Shown here piece after piece: positions 27,596 through 36,362 of a DNA stretch of 64,000 nucleotides. The notes under the pieces are model-generated. The model was not told the DNA's origin. It did not search any database and saw nothing but the letters and a program-made list of their open reading frames with translations. This DNA comes from Dechloromonas agitata is5 (GTDB lineage Bacteria > Pseudomonadota > Gammaproteobacteria > Burkholderiales > Rhodocyclaceae): positions 3,215,867 to 3,279,866 of the forward strand of contig NZ_KI912532.1 in assembly GCF_000519045.1 (NCBI RefSeq). The letters are read 5' to 3'. The position numbers and the translations under genes are program-made. Positions within the stretch are counted from its first letter, which is position 1; every line of letters starts with the position of its first letter.

Positions 27596-29763
27596 CCATG
27601 TTGGGAAGACACTGAATCGTGCCGGGGGGGCGATAACTTCACGACGAGGTTGCTGCTGGTTCGCTTGACCATTCGCCCAACTATTTCCTTTGCCATCAGA
27701 ATGCAACCGATGAATGTACGCCGATTAAAAGCGACGATTCCCCAGCGTTCACGGCGATCACTCATCCAGATTTTTTTGTACTCGTCATCGCCGATCAGAA
27801 AGTCGACTTCATTGACCTGATCGTGCTCGATAACGTGGCGCAGCAAGTAGCTGGTTAATACGGTGCCCGGCGATAAAGTTGCATGAGCTTCGTGATAGGC
27901 CACCTTGTAGATACTCGCCTTGGTCTTTCCTACGATCCACAACTGGGCTGCAATCGCTTGCCCATCGAGGCGTGCGATACCAAGGCGCAACATTCCTTTC
28001 GCGGCCAGCAGTCGAATCAGCGATGGCACAAAATCCGGATAGGGTTCTGGTTTTTTCCAGCTGGCTGCGTAAACCTCCAGATAGGCTGCGATGCCCTGCT
28101 CCAGATCTTCTGCACCAGACACTATTTCCAGCGTTCCACCCCGGGCAAAAAATTCCCGATTGCGACGTTTGATGCTGCTACGCAGGTTGCCGCTGCGCTT
28201 GCTTAGATAGTCATCCCAACTACCGTCCACCTTCAAAAACCAGTTGCCGAAGCAGAAGAACGTTAGCGGAACCCAACCCGTTGCACGTAGTTCGTTCAGC
28301 AGCGCAGGGTAGGCAGGGGAGTGAGGATCCATCGGCGCAAAGCGCATTACATGGGCGTTGCGGTTATCCCGAGTAGCCGCTGCGAGTAAACGGCCAAACA
28401 CCTTTGAATCACAGGCCTCATCCATCAAGGGGGGGTACAAGGAGGTGTAATAGTTGCTCAGTGACTCCAGGGTGCAGACAGCACCTTGCCGGGTCTTGCG
28501 CAGGGGCAGAATGGCGGCGGGTTTTCCTTGCTCGGTGGCAAGGTAGTAGCGAACGCCAGGGTCATTGGGGAAAACCTGTTTTTGCAGCAAGTCGAACCAT
28601 TCAAGCGAATCTTCAATGCTTTCATTGGCCGAGAACTGATCAAGTGCAACACCCTCTGCAACCAATTCTCCAACGCTTGCACAAGACGTAACGACCAGCG
28701 ACGTGGGGACCTCTTCAGCATGGGGCTCAGCGACAGGGTTCCCCTGGTTTCGGTTTTTCAGCGCCTTGAGAAAGGTGTAGGCCAGTACAGCCGCACCGTT
28801 GCGGAACAATTGAACGTTATGGATATTGCAACTGAAGCTGGCCCACTCAGCCTGATCCCAGGTTGCGTTGGTATAGAACTCGATGGTTCTTTCGGGATGC
28901 TGATCAAGTTGCCGCTCAATGAGTTGATACAGCATCAGACGGCTGGGTGCGAAACGTGCGAGCCCTTCGTCATAGGTCGTTTTCAGGATGACCTGCATCT
29001 GCTGGTTGCCGATTAGCAACCGTGAAGCTGCCAGTTGCCCGCCAATGGTCAGCTCACACACTTCTGCCTGTGACGTGGCGGCAAACCTCGACAGTACTTC
29101 CGCGTAAAACTGCCCTTGAAGATTATCAATTGAAACATTGGTTCCTGCTGCGGCCTTCCAGCCAGCCGTTTCCAATTCGCCAAAGCGGCGAACCCCATCT
29201 GTCATCGCTTCAACAGCATTGAGGCAGGAAAATGCTGAGTTACCTGCTTCACGCTCCAAGCGATTGTTGTAGCGGCGGATATTGCTGCGGAGGTTCTTTG
29301 GACGATGGTTCCAGTACGCTTCGAAGGGGGTGCCAGATTCGACACCTATCGTTCTGGCCTGAGTTGAAATGATCACATCATCGCTGGTACAAGAGAAAGC
29401 CGGCGCGTAGCGCGGGTCGATCGCATAAAAATCGATGCTCCAGGAAAAACCGGGGAGCGCTTTCAGCAATTGCTTGAGCAAGCCTGCATCAGCAACCAGA
29501 ATTGGGGTGATTTGCGCCTGCGCCGGGCGGAAAATCGCCCAACGGCCCATTCCACGCGCTTGCAAAATCACGGCAGCATTGATGGCTCCCTGCTCACGAT
29601 GCACACAGAGTATTTCCTTACCATCGGCAAAATACTTGAGTAGCGGGCCCACGAATCGGCTGTCGTAGTATGGGTGGCTTCCGTACAACGCTGCATTCAA
29701 ACGATCCCAATCAGCGGCGTATTGCGCAAAGCTTGCCTGGGCGGGGTAAAACGCCCAACTCAC
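27592..29763 (-). CDS. Tandem (two-domain) FemAB/BioF2-like GNAT acyltransferase
   Basis: 723 residues, about double the family's usual length. Domain 1 (about 1-345) has FEAYWNHRPKNLRSNIRRYN, LETAGWKAAAGTNV and VILKTTYDEGLARFAPSRLM. Domain 2 (about 370-700) has WDDYLSKRSGNLRSSIKRRN, YAASWKKPEPYPDF and IYKVAYHEAHATLSPGTVL. A ~25-residue polar linker (ALKNRNQGNPVAEPHAEE region) joins them. Domain 1 is clearly closer to the downstream single-domain gene than to domain 2. No transmembrane segment is seen. It overlaps both neighbours by 4 bp. Two active sites for successive transfers are possible. Confidence 0.85.
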   Translation of the reverse strand: MSWAFYPAQASFAQYAADWDRLNAALYGSHPYYDSRFVGPLLKYFADGKEILCVHREQGAINAAVILQARGMGRWAIFRPAQAQITPILVADAGLLKQLLKALPGFSWSIDFYAIDPRYAPAFSCTSDDVIISTQARTIGVESGTPFEAYWNHRPKNLRSNIRRYNNRLEREAGNSAFSCLNAVEAMTDGVRRFGELETAGWKAAAGTNVSIDNLQGQFYAEVLSRFAATSQAEVCELTIGGQLAASRLLIGNQQMQVILKTTYDEGLARFAPSRLMLYQLIERQLDQHPERTIEFYTNATWDQAEWASFSCNIHNVQLFRNGAAVLAYTFLKALKNRNQGNPVAEPHAEEVPTSLVVTSCASVGELVAEGVALDQFSANESIEDSLEWFDLLQKQVFPNDPGVRYYLATEQGKPAAILPLRKTRQGAVCTLESLSNYYTSLYPPLMDEACDSKVFGRLLAAATRDNRNAHVMRFAPMDPHSPAYPALLNELRATGWVPLTFFCFGNWFLKVDGSWDDYLSKRSGNLRSSIKRRNREFFARGGTLEIVSGAEDLEQGIAAYLEVYAASWKKPEPYPDFVPSLIRLLAAKGMLRLGIARLDGQAIAAQLWIVGKTKASIYKVAYHEAHATLSPGTVLTSYLLRHVIEHDQVNEVDFLIGDDEYKKIWMSDRRERWGIVAFNRRTFIGCILMAKEIVGRMVKRTSSNLVVKLSPPRHDSVSSQHG

Positions 29764-30971
29764 TGCCGCACCCCATTGGAAGATGCACGCAAAGCCTTGG
29801 TCAGTGCTGCCACAAGCCAGTTCATTTCGTCATCGTTCAATGACTGGTGACAGGGTAAGTGGAGGAGGTGCAGCCGATAGTCTTGTGCCACCGGGCAGTC
29901 GGAAACAGCCATTTCATCCCAACGCCAGACGGGTACGGCAAGTTGTTTCAGCCAGTGGAAATGCGGCATCGGGTGATCGATGTACAGCGGAAACATGTAG
30001 GGAACAACGTGTTCTGGTAGTTCAGGGTATAGCGCGTGGCAGTTGGGCAAGCCTTCCATAGCCTGCAGCCAGCGACGGTAGTTGGCCTGGCGTTTGCTGA
30101 TGATGGCGCTGACCGATTGATGATTGATCAACCAGCGCGAACTCCGAAAAGCGTCGGCACGTTCAAGATCGGGCTGGTATTGAGTGGACTGGGCTGGACG
30201 AATCCGCCGTTGGTCGATACCGGCTTCCGGAAGCTTTCCTGCAACTGATGCGAGTTGCTGATCCAGGTTCTCGATATCGACAGGGCCGACACGTGCTTGG
30301 CGAGCCATCTCGAAACAGTGTTTGATGCCACGCAACTCAGCAAGCCAGCTTGCAGCGCTTTGGCTGGCGCCGGCTAGCTTTTCGGGATTCGGCGCATACA
30401 GCCAGCCGCCATCGGCACTGGGGAAAAATTTGTACGGGCTGGATGCGACAAAATCGCCTTGCTGCCCAGTTCCCATGGCTTGATAGGGCTCCGCAAAAAG
30501 GGTGTGAGAACAGTCTTCGACGAAGACTATTCCTCGTCTGTCACACCATTGTTTCAACCCGGAGAAGTCGCGGACAAACCCAAAAAAATGTGTCGCAAGC
30601 AGCACTTTGACAGGCTTGCCCGAGCGTTCGAGCAATTGATCCAGCGCTGGAATTATGGGGACCAAGTCGGTGCTCAGCGGGTAGAGCTGCACATCGCTCC
30701 CCAGAGCGAGCGCAGGGTCCAGCATGGTTACGCAATGGTAGGCCGGGGCCAGCAGTGCGGAGTTGCCATCCAGACCTGCACGCCGATAGGCTTCACCCAA
30801 TGCATAGCGGCCCCGGCTGAAGTAGAGGCCCTTCCCTGCCAAGGGCGCTCTACCCGATAAGTACGTTGAATCGTCACTACCTGAGGGCTCGTAGCCATGC
30901 GGCAACACAGATACCCTTGGCTTGGGGAATTGGCAGGAGGATGGATCGAAAACCTGATATTCGAGAGGCAT
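29760..30971 (-). CDS. DegT/DnrJ/EryC1/StrS-like PLP-dependent enzyme
   Basis: 403 residues from the ATG at 30971 (MPLEYQVFDPSS); an in-frame ATG at 30989 adds six. Landmarks of fold-type I sugar aminotransferases are ALLAPAYHCVTML, the PLP-aspartate region GIVFVEDCSHTLF, and SSPYKFFPSADGGWLY carrying the Schiff-base lysine. The sequence is a distant member, and the substrate-binding C-terminal half is unusual. It may aminate a nucleotide sugar, or use an amino acid in line with the neighbouring acyltransferases. The TGA overlaps the ATG of the FemAB tandem gene. Confidence 0.8.
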   Translation of the reverse strand: MPLEYQVFDPSSCQFPKPRVSVLPHGYEPSGSDDSTYLSGRAPLAGKGLYFSRGRYALGEAYRRAGLDGNSALLAPAYHCVTMLDPALALGSDVQLYPLSTDLVPIIPALDQLLERSGKPVKVLLATHFFGFVRDFSGLKQWCDRRGIVFVEDCSHTLFAEPYQAMGTGQQGDFVASSPYKFFPSADGGWLYAPNPEKLAGASQSAASWLAELRGIKHCFEMARQARVGPVDIENLDQQLASVAGKLPEAGIDQRRIRPAQSTQYQPDLERADAFRSSRWLINHQSVSAIISKRQANYRRWLQAMEGLPNCHALYPELPEHVVPYMFPLYIDHPMPHFHWLKQLAVPVWRWDEMAVSDCPVAQDYRLHLLHLPCHQSLNDDEMNWLVAALTKALRASSNGVRQ

Positions 30972-30988
30972 GGCCAGTGACCCCGGCA

Positions 30989-31843
30989 TCAGTGCTGCAT
31001 CGACTTCTGCAGCCAGCCAAGCGTTGCTTCTTCGACTGCCAGACGCCAGGAAGCGGAAGAGAAGGTATGGTCAGCGTCGGCTAGCTTGCACGTACTCACC
31101 CGCTTTTGTGCCAATACCTGCTGCCAGGCCGGGGCGATCTGCGTGGCTTCTACAAATTCCTTGGCGGTGTAGTCGTTGCCGCTAAGTATCAACAATGTCG
31201 GCAGTACCGACTCGGTCATGGCGCAACACATTTTTTCCTGAAAGGAGAGTTCCCGGTTTGCCGGCGAGTTGGTTTGCCGTGCATTTTTCAAACTCCCGAG
31301 CAAACCGCCAATGGCGCGCCCAATGCCCAACTGCCTACTCAACAGCTTGCGCCAGAACTCCGGTTGCAGCAGGCGCTGGACGTAGTAATGCTTGATGTGA
31401 GCCCGCGCCAGGGTTGCCGCCGAGCGCACCCAGGGGTTAAGCAGGACCAGCCCGCCCAGACGCTCATCCTTGTGGGCATGCAGATAAAGCAGGCAGGCCG
31501 ATGCGGCGTCGCATAACCCCCACAGAACGACCCGCTCAAGTCCCGGGCTGGCGGCCATGAAGGCTTCGATGGCGGCTGCGATGTCTCCATCGACAGCCTC
31601 GAAACCCCGCTGCTCGCCGCTGCTATCACCCATGCCACGATAATCAAAACGCATTACCGGGTAGCCGGCAGCGGCCAGACGGCGCGACAGAAGAAGGAAT
31701 TGCCGGTGGCTGCCGGCGCGGTACTGCGGCCCACCAACAACGATCAGAACCCCGGTGTGCTGCGGCGTTTCCGGCAAGGCAACGATGCCGAGCAGTTTCT
31801 CGCCCAGACATTCGAAGACGAACGGTTTTTCACTGAATTTCAT
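30989..31843 (-). CDS. Exosortase A system-associated hydrolase 1 (alpha/beta fold, TIGR03100 type)
   Basis: 284 residues from the ATG at 31843, whose ATGA overlaps the stop of hydrolase 2. Alpha/beta hydrolase features: VVGGPQYRAGSHRQF, MRFDYRGMGDSSGEQ, and a degenerate nucleophile elbow VVLWGLCDAASACLLY in which cysteine occupies the usual serine position (GLCDA). It may be a thioesterase or acyltransferase acting on the locus-encoded acyl carrier protein; this follows from consistent genome association rather than demonstrated activity. Confidence 0.88.
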   Translation of the reverse strand: MKFSEKPFVFECLGEKLLGIVALPETPQHTGVLIVVGGPQYRAGSHRQFLLLSRRLAAAGYPVMRFDYRGMGDSSGEQRGFEAVDGDIAAAIEAFMAASPGLERVVLWGLCDAASACLLYLHAHKDERLGGLVLLNPWVRSAATLARAHIKHYYVQRLLQPEFWRKLLSRQLGIGRAIGGLLGSLKNARQTNSPANRELSFQEKMCCAMTESVLPTLLILSGNDYTAKEFVEATQIAPAWQQVLAQKRVSTCKLADADHTFSSASWRLAVEEATLGWLQKSMQH

Positions 31844-32646
31844 GAGCCTGTCGCCAGAGCCGCCAGCGTTGCCGCAATAAGTGCCGGGGCATCCCCGATT
31901 TCCGTTGTTTGCCAGAAGGCCGGGCCGCAGGCGATGCGGGCATCCACGGTGTAGCCAGCCATTTGCCACTGTGTAACCCCCTTCTGGGCGGCAGGGGAAA
32001 GCGATGCATCCTCGCGCAGCGAGGTTTCCAGCCAGATCAGCCGGCCATGGCGAGCCGGGGGCGGAGTTAGGTCGGCCTGTTCGAGTCCGGTGGCGAGCGC
32101 CGGGGAAATACCGTAGCCGGCGATTTCGACTGACTGGTCATTCGCCAGTTGCTGGCGAAGTTGCTCGCCAACTGCCTTGGCTTGCCCGGAGGCCATTTCA
32201 CCAGCCATTTTCAGGCGCATGAACTGCTGCCAGTGCTGCTTACCGGAGATCACCGGTTGCCAGAAGATGAAGTCGGCAGCTTCCGGAATGTCGGCTGCCA
32301 CCTCTGCAGCCAGCAGGCAGCCCGCTCGCAGCCCCCACAAAATCAGCGGTGCCGGTGAGCGGCTGCGCAGCCAACGATAGCCGGCCAGTACATCGTCACG
32401 CCAGGCCTGCCAGCTGGCATCGACAAAGTCGCCACTGCTGTCGCCACAACCCAGCAGATCGATCTGCAGCACGTCGTACCCGGCAGCAGCCAGCGCCTGG
32501 GCCTGCAGCGCGGCCATGCGGCGGGATTTGTTCATTTCCTCGGCAAAGGGGTGCAGGTAAAGCACTGCACCCAACGATTTGCCGCTTGCCGGATGAAACA
32601 GGCAAAAGCGCTCGCCTACCGAACAGGGGAGGAAAAACGGCTGCAC
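31840..32646 (-). CDS. Exosortase A system-associated hydrolase 2 (alpha/beta fold, TIGR03101 type)
   Basis: 268 residues. LYLHPFAEEMNKSRRMAALQ is the family signature. LQIDLLGCGDSSGDF is the strand-4 region, and the nucleophile elbow is LILWGLRAGCLLA, where an arginine replaces the usual serine (GLRAG). The canonical catalytic Ser is therefore not evident, as in its partner hydrolase 1. It lies 8 bp downstream of the acyl carrier protein gene in the same operon, which fits a joint role in handling an ACP-bound group. Confidence 0.88.
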   Translation of the reverse strand: MQPFFLPCSVGERFCLFHPASGKSLGAVLYLHPFAEEMNKSRRMAALQAQALAAAGYDVLQIDLLGCGDSSGDFVDASWQAWRDDVLAGYRWLRSRSPAPLILWGLRAGCLLAAEVAADIPEAADFIFWQPVISGKQHWQQFMRLKMAGEMASGQAKAVGEQLRQQLANDQSVEIAGYGISPALATGLEQADLTPPPARHGRLIWLETSLREDASLSPAAQKGVTQWQMAGYTVDARIACGPAFWQTTEIGDAPALIAATLAALATGS

Positions 32647-32654
32647 AGCCTGGC

Positions 32655-32906
32655 TTAGCCTGCCAGCTTCCCGTCAACGAACTGAACCAGCGAACCCACG
32701 GTGGCAAAGGTGCTGCCTTCGATTTCATCATCATCCACCGTAAAGCCGAAACGCTCTTCGAGACCGCCGATCAGGGCGACGACGGCCATCGAGTCCAGTT
32801 CCGGAATCGCGCCGAGCAACGGGGTGCTGGCGACAAATTCCTTGGCACGACCGTTCAGACTGAGAATTTCATCCAGAAGGGACAGGACTTCCTTTTCCGT
32901 ACTCAA
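32655..32906 (-). CDS. Acyl carrier protein, exosortase-associated
   Basis: 83 residues, acidic, with the phosphopantetheine attachment serine at position 39 (PELDSMAVV). The start is TTG, supported by AGGAG six nucleotides upstream on the - strand. It is the first gene of the operon running to about 25.2 kb and is divergent from the acyl-CoA ligase, which could load it. A good -10 (TATAAT on the - strand at 32941-32946) lies upstream but I see no matching -35 at normal spacing. Confidence 0.92.
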   Translation of the reverse strand: MSTEKEVLSLLDEILSLNGRAKEFVASTPLLGAIPELDSMAVVALIGGLEERFGFTVDDDEIEGSTFATVGSLVQFVDGKLAG

Positions 32907-33017
32907 ACCAAGCTCCTAGGCGACACGATGCGAAGGTTAGATTATAGAAGGAGAATGACATTTCGACTGTGAGATACTCCTCAACGTCATACTTCGACTT
33001 ATGCCAGACTTCGCCTC

Positions 33018-34619
33018 ATGCAAGACACCAGCCTGCTCCCCGACCTGATTTTCCGCGCTGCCGAACGGGCACCCGATGCTCCGGCGCTGACTTATGGCAA
33101 ACACACCCTGAACTACGGTGAACTGCAGGATCAGATCACCCGCTTCGCTTCCGGCCTGATTGGCCTGGGTTTGCAGCGCGGTGAGCGGGTTGCCATCTAT
33201 CTCGAAAAGCGATTCGAAACCGTCATCGCCAGTTTTGGCGCACCGGCCGCCGGTGGCGTGTTCGTGCCGCTCAACCCCTTGCTCAAGCCGGAGCAGGTCG
33301 GCTACATCCTGCGCGACTGCAACGTGAGGATGCTGGTCACCTCGCCGGAACGGCTCGCCCTGTTGCAGGAGACCCTGCCCGCCTGCCATGACCTGCGGCA
33401 CGTCATCGTCCTTGACGGCGCCACTGGCTCAGTCGCCCCGGCAGGCCTGGCGCTGACCGCCTGGCGTGCGCTACTCGAAGCTGCGCCGGCCGCCGGGCAC
33501 CGCGTTATCGACACCGACATGCTCGGCATCCTGTACACCTCCGGCAGTACCGGCAAACCCAAAGGCGTCGTGCTGTCGCACCGCAACATGGTGGCCGGTG
33601 CCAAGAGCGTTGCCAGCTACCTGGGAAACCATGCCGGCGATACGCTGCTAGCCGCCTTGCCGCTTTCCTTCGACGCCGGTTTCAGCCAGCTGACTACCGC
33701 CTTTCATGTCGGCGCCCGGGTTGTCCTGCTCAACTACCTGCTGCCGCGCGACGTGCTCAAGGCCCTGGAGCGGGAGAAGGTCACCGGCCTGACTGCAGTG
33801 CCGCCGCTCTACATCCAGTTGACCCAGCTCGAATGGCCGTCCGGCATTACCGAACACCTGCGCTACTTCGCCAACACGGGCGGCCGCATGCCGCGCGAGA
33901 CGCTCGACGCCTTGCGCCGCCACCTGCCGAAGACCAAGCCCTTCCTGATGTACGGCCTGACCGAGGCTTTTCGCTCGACCTATCTGCCGCCCGAGGAAGC
34001 CGACCGGCGGCCGGATTCGATCGGCAAGGCGATTCCCAATGCCGAAATCCTCGTCCTGCGCGAGGATGGTTCGCCCTGTGCACCGCACGAGCCGGGCGAA
34101 CTGGTCCATCGCGGCGCCCTGGTCGGCATGGGTTACTGGAACGATCCGGAAAAGACTGCCGAGCGCTACAAGCCCCTACCAGCCAACGCACCGGGCCGCG
34201 AGGCCGGCCTGGTGCTGCCGGAAATTGCCGTCTTCTCGGGCGATACGGTGCGCATGGACGAGGAAGGCTTCCTCTATTTCATCGGCCGGCGCGACGAAAT
34301 GATGAAAACATCCGGCTACCGGGTCAGCCCGACGGAAGTCGAGGAAATCCTCTATGCCACCCGCCTGGTCGGCGAATGCGTCGCCTTCGGGGTGGATGAC
34401 GACCGGCTCGGCCAGGCCATCCAGGTCATCGTCACGCCCCCCACGGCGGATGGCACGGTGGATATCACTGTGCTGCTCGCCGAATGCAGGGCCCGCATGC
34501 CGGCCTACATGGTGCCCTCGGGCATCGAGGTGCGCACTGGCCCGCTGCCACGCAACCCGAACGGCAAGATCGATCGCAAATCCCTGGCCACCGCCTGGGT
34601 CGAACAGCACAATCAATAA
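33018..34619 (+). CDS. Exosortase A system-associated acyl-CoA ligase (AMP-forming, TIGR03098 type)
   Basis: 533 residues. ANL-superfamily adenylating enzyme: the P-loop-like LYTSGSTGKPKGVVLSH, the FLMYGLTEAFRSTYL motif, the FIGRRDEMMKTSGYRVSP hinge and the C-terminal catalytic lysine in NPNGKIDRKSL. It activates a carboxylic acid (fatty or amino acid) as an acyl-AMP and probably transfers it to the divergent ACP. It is followed 26 bp later by the PLP decarboxylase; ligase, ACP, decarboxylase and two hydrolases form a recurring set in XrtA loci. Confidence 0.93.
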   Translation: MQDTSLLPDLIFRAAERAPDAPALTYGKHTLNYGELQDQITRFASGLIGLGLQRGERVAIYLEKRFETVIASFGAPAAGGVFVPLNPLLKPEQVGYILRDCNVRMLVTSPERLALLQETLPACHDLRHVIVLDGATGSVAPAGLALTAWRALLEAAPAAGHRVIDTDMLGILYTSGSTGKPKGVVLSHRNMVAGAKSVASYLGNHAGDTLLAALPLSFDAGFSQLTTAFHVGARVVLLNYLLPRDVLKALEREKVTGLTAVPPLYIQLTQLEWPSGITEHLRYFANTGGRMPRETLDALRRHLPKTKPFLMYGLTEAFRSTYLPPEEADRRPDSIGKAIPNAEILVLREDGSPCAPHEPGELVHRGALVGMGYWNDPEKTAERYKPLPANAPGREAGLVLPEIAVFSGDTVRMDEEGFLYFIGRRDEMMKTSGYRVSPTEVEEILYATRLVGECVAFGVDDDRLGQAIQVIVTPPTADGTVDITVLLAECRARMPAYMVPSGIEVRTGPLPRNPNGKIDRKSLATAWVEQHNQ

Positions 34620-34645
34620 ATCTCGAATTCAGCTCAGGATTCGCC

Positions 34646-35890
34646 ATGACAACTACGCCCAGCCCGGCGCCCGTACACGCGCCGATGAATCAGTTCGCCA
34701 CCGATGGCAACCAGTTGCTGATCGGCGGCATGCCGCTCAGCCGCCTGGCCGAGCGCATCGGACAAACGCCCTTCTACGCCTACGACCGGCAGTTGATCGC
34801 AGCCCGCGTGGCGGAACTGCGCGCCGCCCTGCCGGGCGAAATCAAGCTGCATTACGCCATGAAGGCCAACCCGATGCCGGCCCTGGTCGGCTTCATGGCC
34901 GGCCTGGTCGATGGCATCGATGTCGCATCGGGCGGTGAGTTGAAGGTGGCCCTCGACGCGGGTACGTCGCCCCACGAAATCAGTTTCGCCGGCCCCGGCA
35001 AGCGGGAAGGCGAACTCCGCCAGGCGGTTGCGGCGGGCATCCTGATCAATATCGAATCCTTCCGTGAGGTCGAGTTGCTGACCCGGATTTCCCGTGAGCT
35101 GGCGCTGCCCGCCCGGGTCGCTGTGCGCGTCAATCCGGACTTCGAACTGAAGGGCTCGGGCATGAAAATGGGCGGCGGCCCCAAGCAGTTTGGCGTCGAT
35201 ACCGAGCAGGTGCCCGAACTGCTCGCCCTGATCGGCCGGCAGGGCCTGGCCTTCGAGGGTTTCCACCTGTTCGCGGGCTCACAGAACCTGAAGGCGGAAT
35301 CCATTTGCGAGGCGCAGCAGAAGTCCTACCAGCTTGCCCTCCAACTGGCAGCCCACGCCCCCTCACCAGTTCGCTTCCTGAACCTGGGTGGCGGTTTCGG
35401 CATCCCCTACTTCCCCGGCGAGCAACGCCTCGACCTGGCACCGATCGGCAATAACCTGCAGCAACTGGCCGAACGCGCCCGGACGGATTTCCCCGGGGCG
35501 TCGCTGGTCATCGAACTAGGGCGCTACCTGGTCGGCGAGGCCGGCATCTATGTGGCCCAGGTGGTCGACCGCAAGGTGTCGCGCGGCCAGACCTACCTGG
35601 TCATCGACGGCGGCCTGAACCACCATTTGTCAGCATCCGGCAACTTCGGCCAGGTCATTCGCAAGAATTACCCGGTGGCCATCGGCAACAAACTGTGCCA
35701 CGCCGCTGATGAGAGCGTCAGCGTCGTCGGCCCATTGTGCACCCCGCTCGACATCCTGGCCGACCGCATGCGCCTGCCAACGACCGAGGCGGGCGATCTG
35801 TTCGTCATTTTCCAGTCGGGGGCCTATGGCGCGAGCGCCAGCCCGCAAGCATTTCTCGGTCATCCGCCGGTGGTTGAGGCGCTGGTTTAG
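34646..35890 (+). CDS. Exosortase A system-associated PLP-dependent decarboxylase (TIGR03099 type)
   Basis: 414 residues from the ATG at 34646; the frame is open further upstream into the ligase but the family starts here. Fold-type III (alanine-racemase/LysA) decarboxylase: PLP-lysine Lys73 in HYAMKANPMP, the phosphate-binding LNLGGGFGIPYF, and the C-terminal VGPLCTPLD containing the catalytic cysteine of DAP/ornithine decarboxylases, ending with SGAYGASASPQAFLG. It probably decarboxylates an amino acid, free or carrier-bound, to give an amine for EPS modification; the substrate is unknown. Confidence 0.93.
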   Translation: MTTTPSPAPVHAPMNQFATDGNQLLIGGMPLSRLAERIGQTPFYAYDRQLIAARVAELRAALPGEIKLHYAMKANPMPALVGFMAGLVDGIDVASGGELKVALDAGTSPHEISFAGPGKREGELRQAVAAGILINIESFREVELLTRISRELALPARVAVRVNPDFELKGSGMKMGGGPKQFGVDTEQVPELLALIGRQGLAFEGFHLFAGSQNLKAESICEAQQKSYQLALQLAAHAPSPVRFLNLGGGFGIPYFPGEQRLDLAPIGNNLQQLAERARTDFPGASLVIELGRYLVGEAGIYVAQVVDRKVSRGQTYLVIDGGLNHHLSASGNFGQVIRKNYPVAIGNKLCHAADESVSVVGPLCTPLDILADRMRLPTTEAGDLFVIFQSGAYGASASPQAFLGHPPVVEALV

Positions 35891-36362
35891 AACACACCTT
35901 CGCCCCCCTGGTTTTCGCGTCACTTTGCTCCTTTTATCGACCGGCTACCATTGGCCCGGCAAGACCGGATTTCGCCTGTTCCGGATGCCCACTATGCCCT
36001 TCGTGCTACAGCCTCCAGCGGCTGATTTGGCTACAATGCGCCTTGGATAGTACGCTGGCACAGCATTGAAAACATTAAAATATTTTCGCGTATTGAGGGT
36101 TTTGGCAAATAAATTCAAGAATCTGGCATATACAAGATTGTGCTGCGCCGAGCAAAGCTCTAGATTCTTAGTCAATGTGAAATAGTGCCTACTTAGACTA
36201 TGCCAAAGTCAATACAGTGAAGGCGTAGAGATGTTATTGGGATTCATGCCGGTCATCGCGATTCGCGTCGCTAGGCACAGAAACGGCATGTTTTGGGGTT
36301 GAATTGGCTGCTGCTTGTTCGACAAGCGGTATCACATGCAGCAAGGGTGGGAGCGGGACGTC
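35891..36362. other. 472-bp intergenic leader of the priming glycosyltransferase
   Basis: No protein gene is supported. The stretch 36060-36200 is AT-richer than its surroundings and probably contains the promoter for the downstream operon, but no -35/-10 pair at proper spacing is convincing. TGGCACAGCATTGAA at 36056 resembles a sigma-54 site but lacks the -12 GC and is one base short. Confidence 0.5.

Noticed and set aside
36054-36070. Sigma-54-like promoter TGGCACAGCATTGAA upstream of the priming glycosyltransferase
   Set aside because: The -24 box is good but the -12 GC is absent and spacing is one base short.
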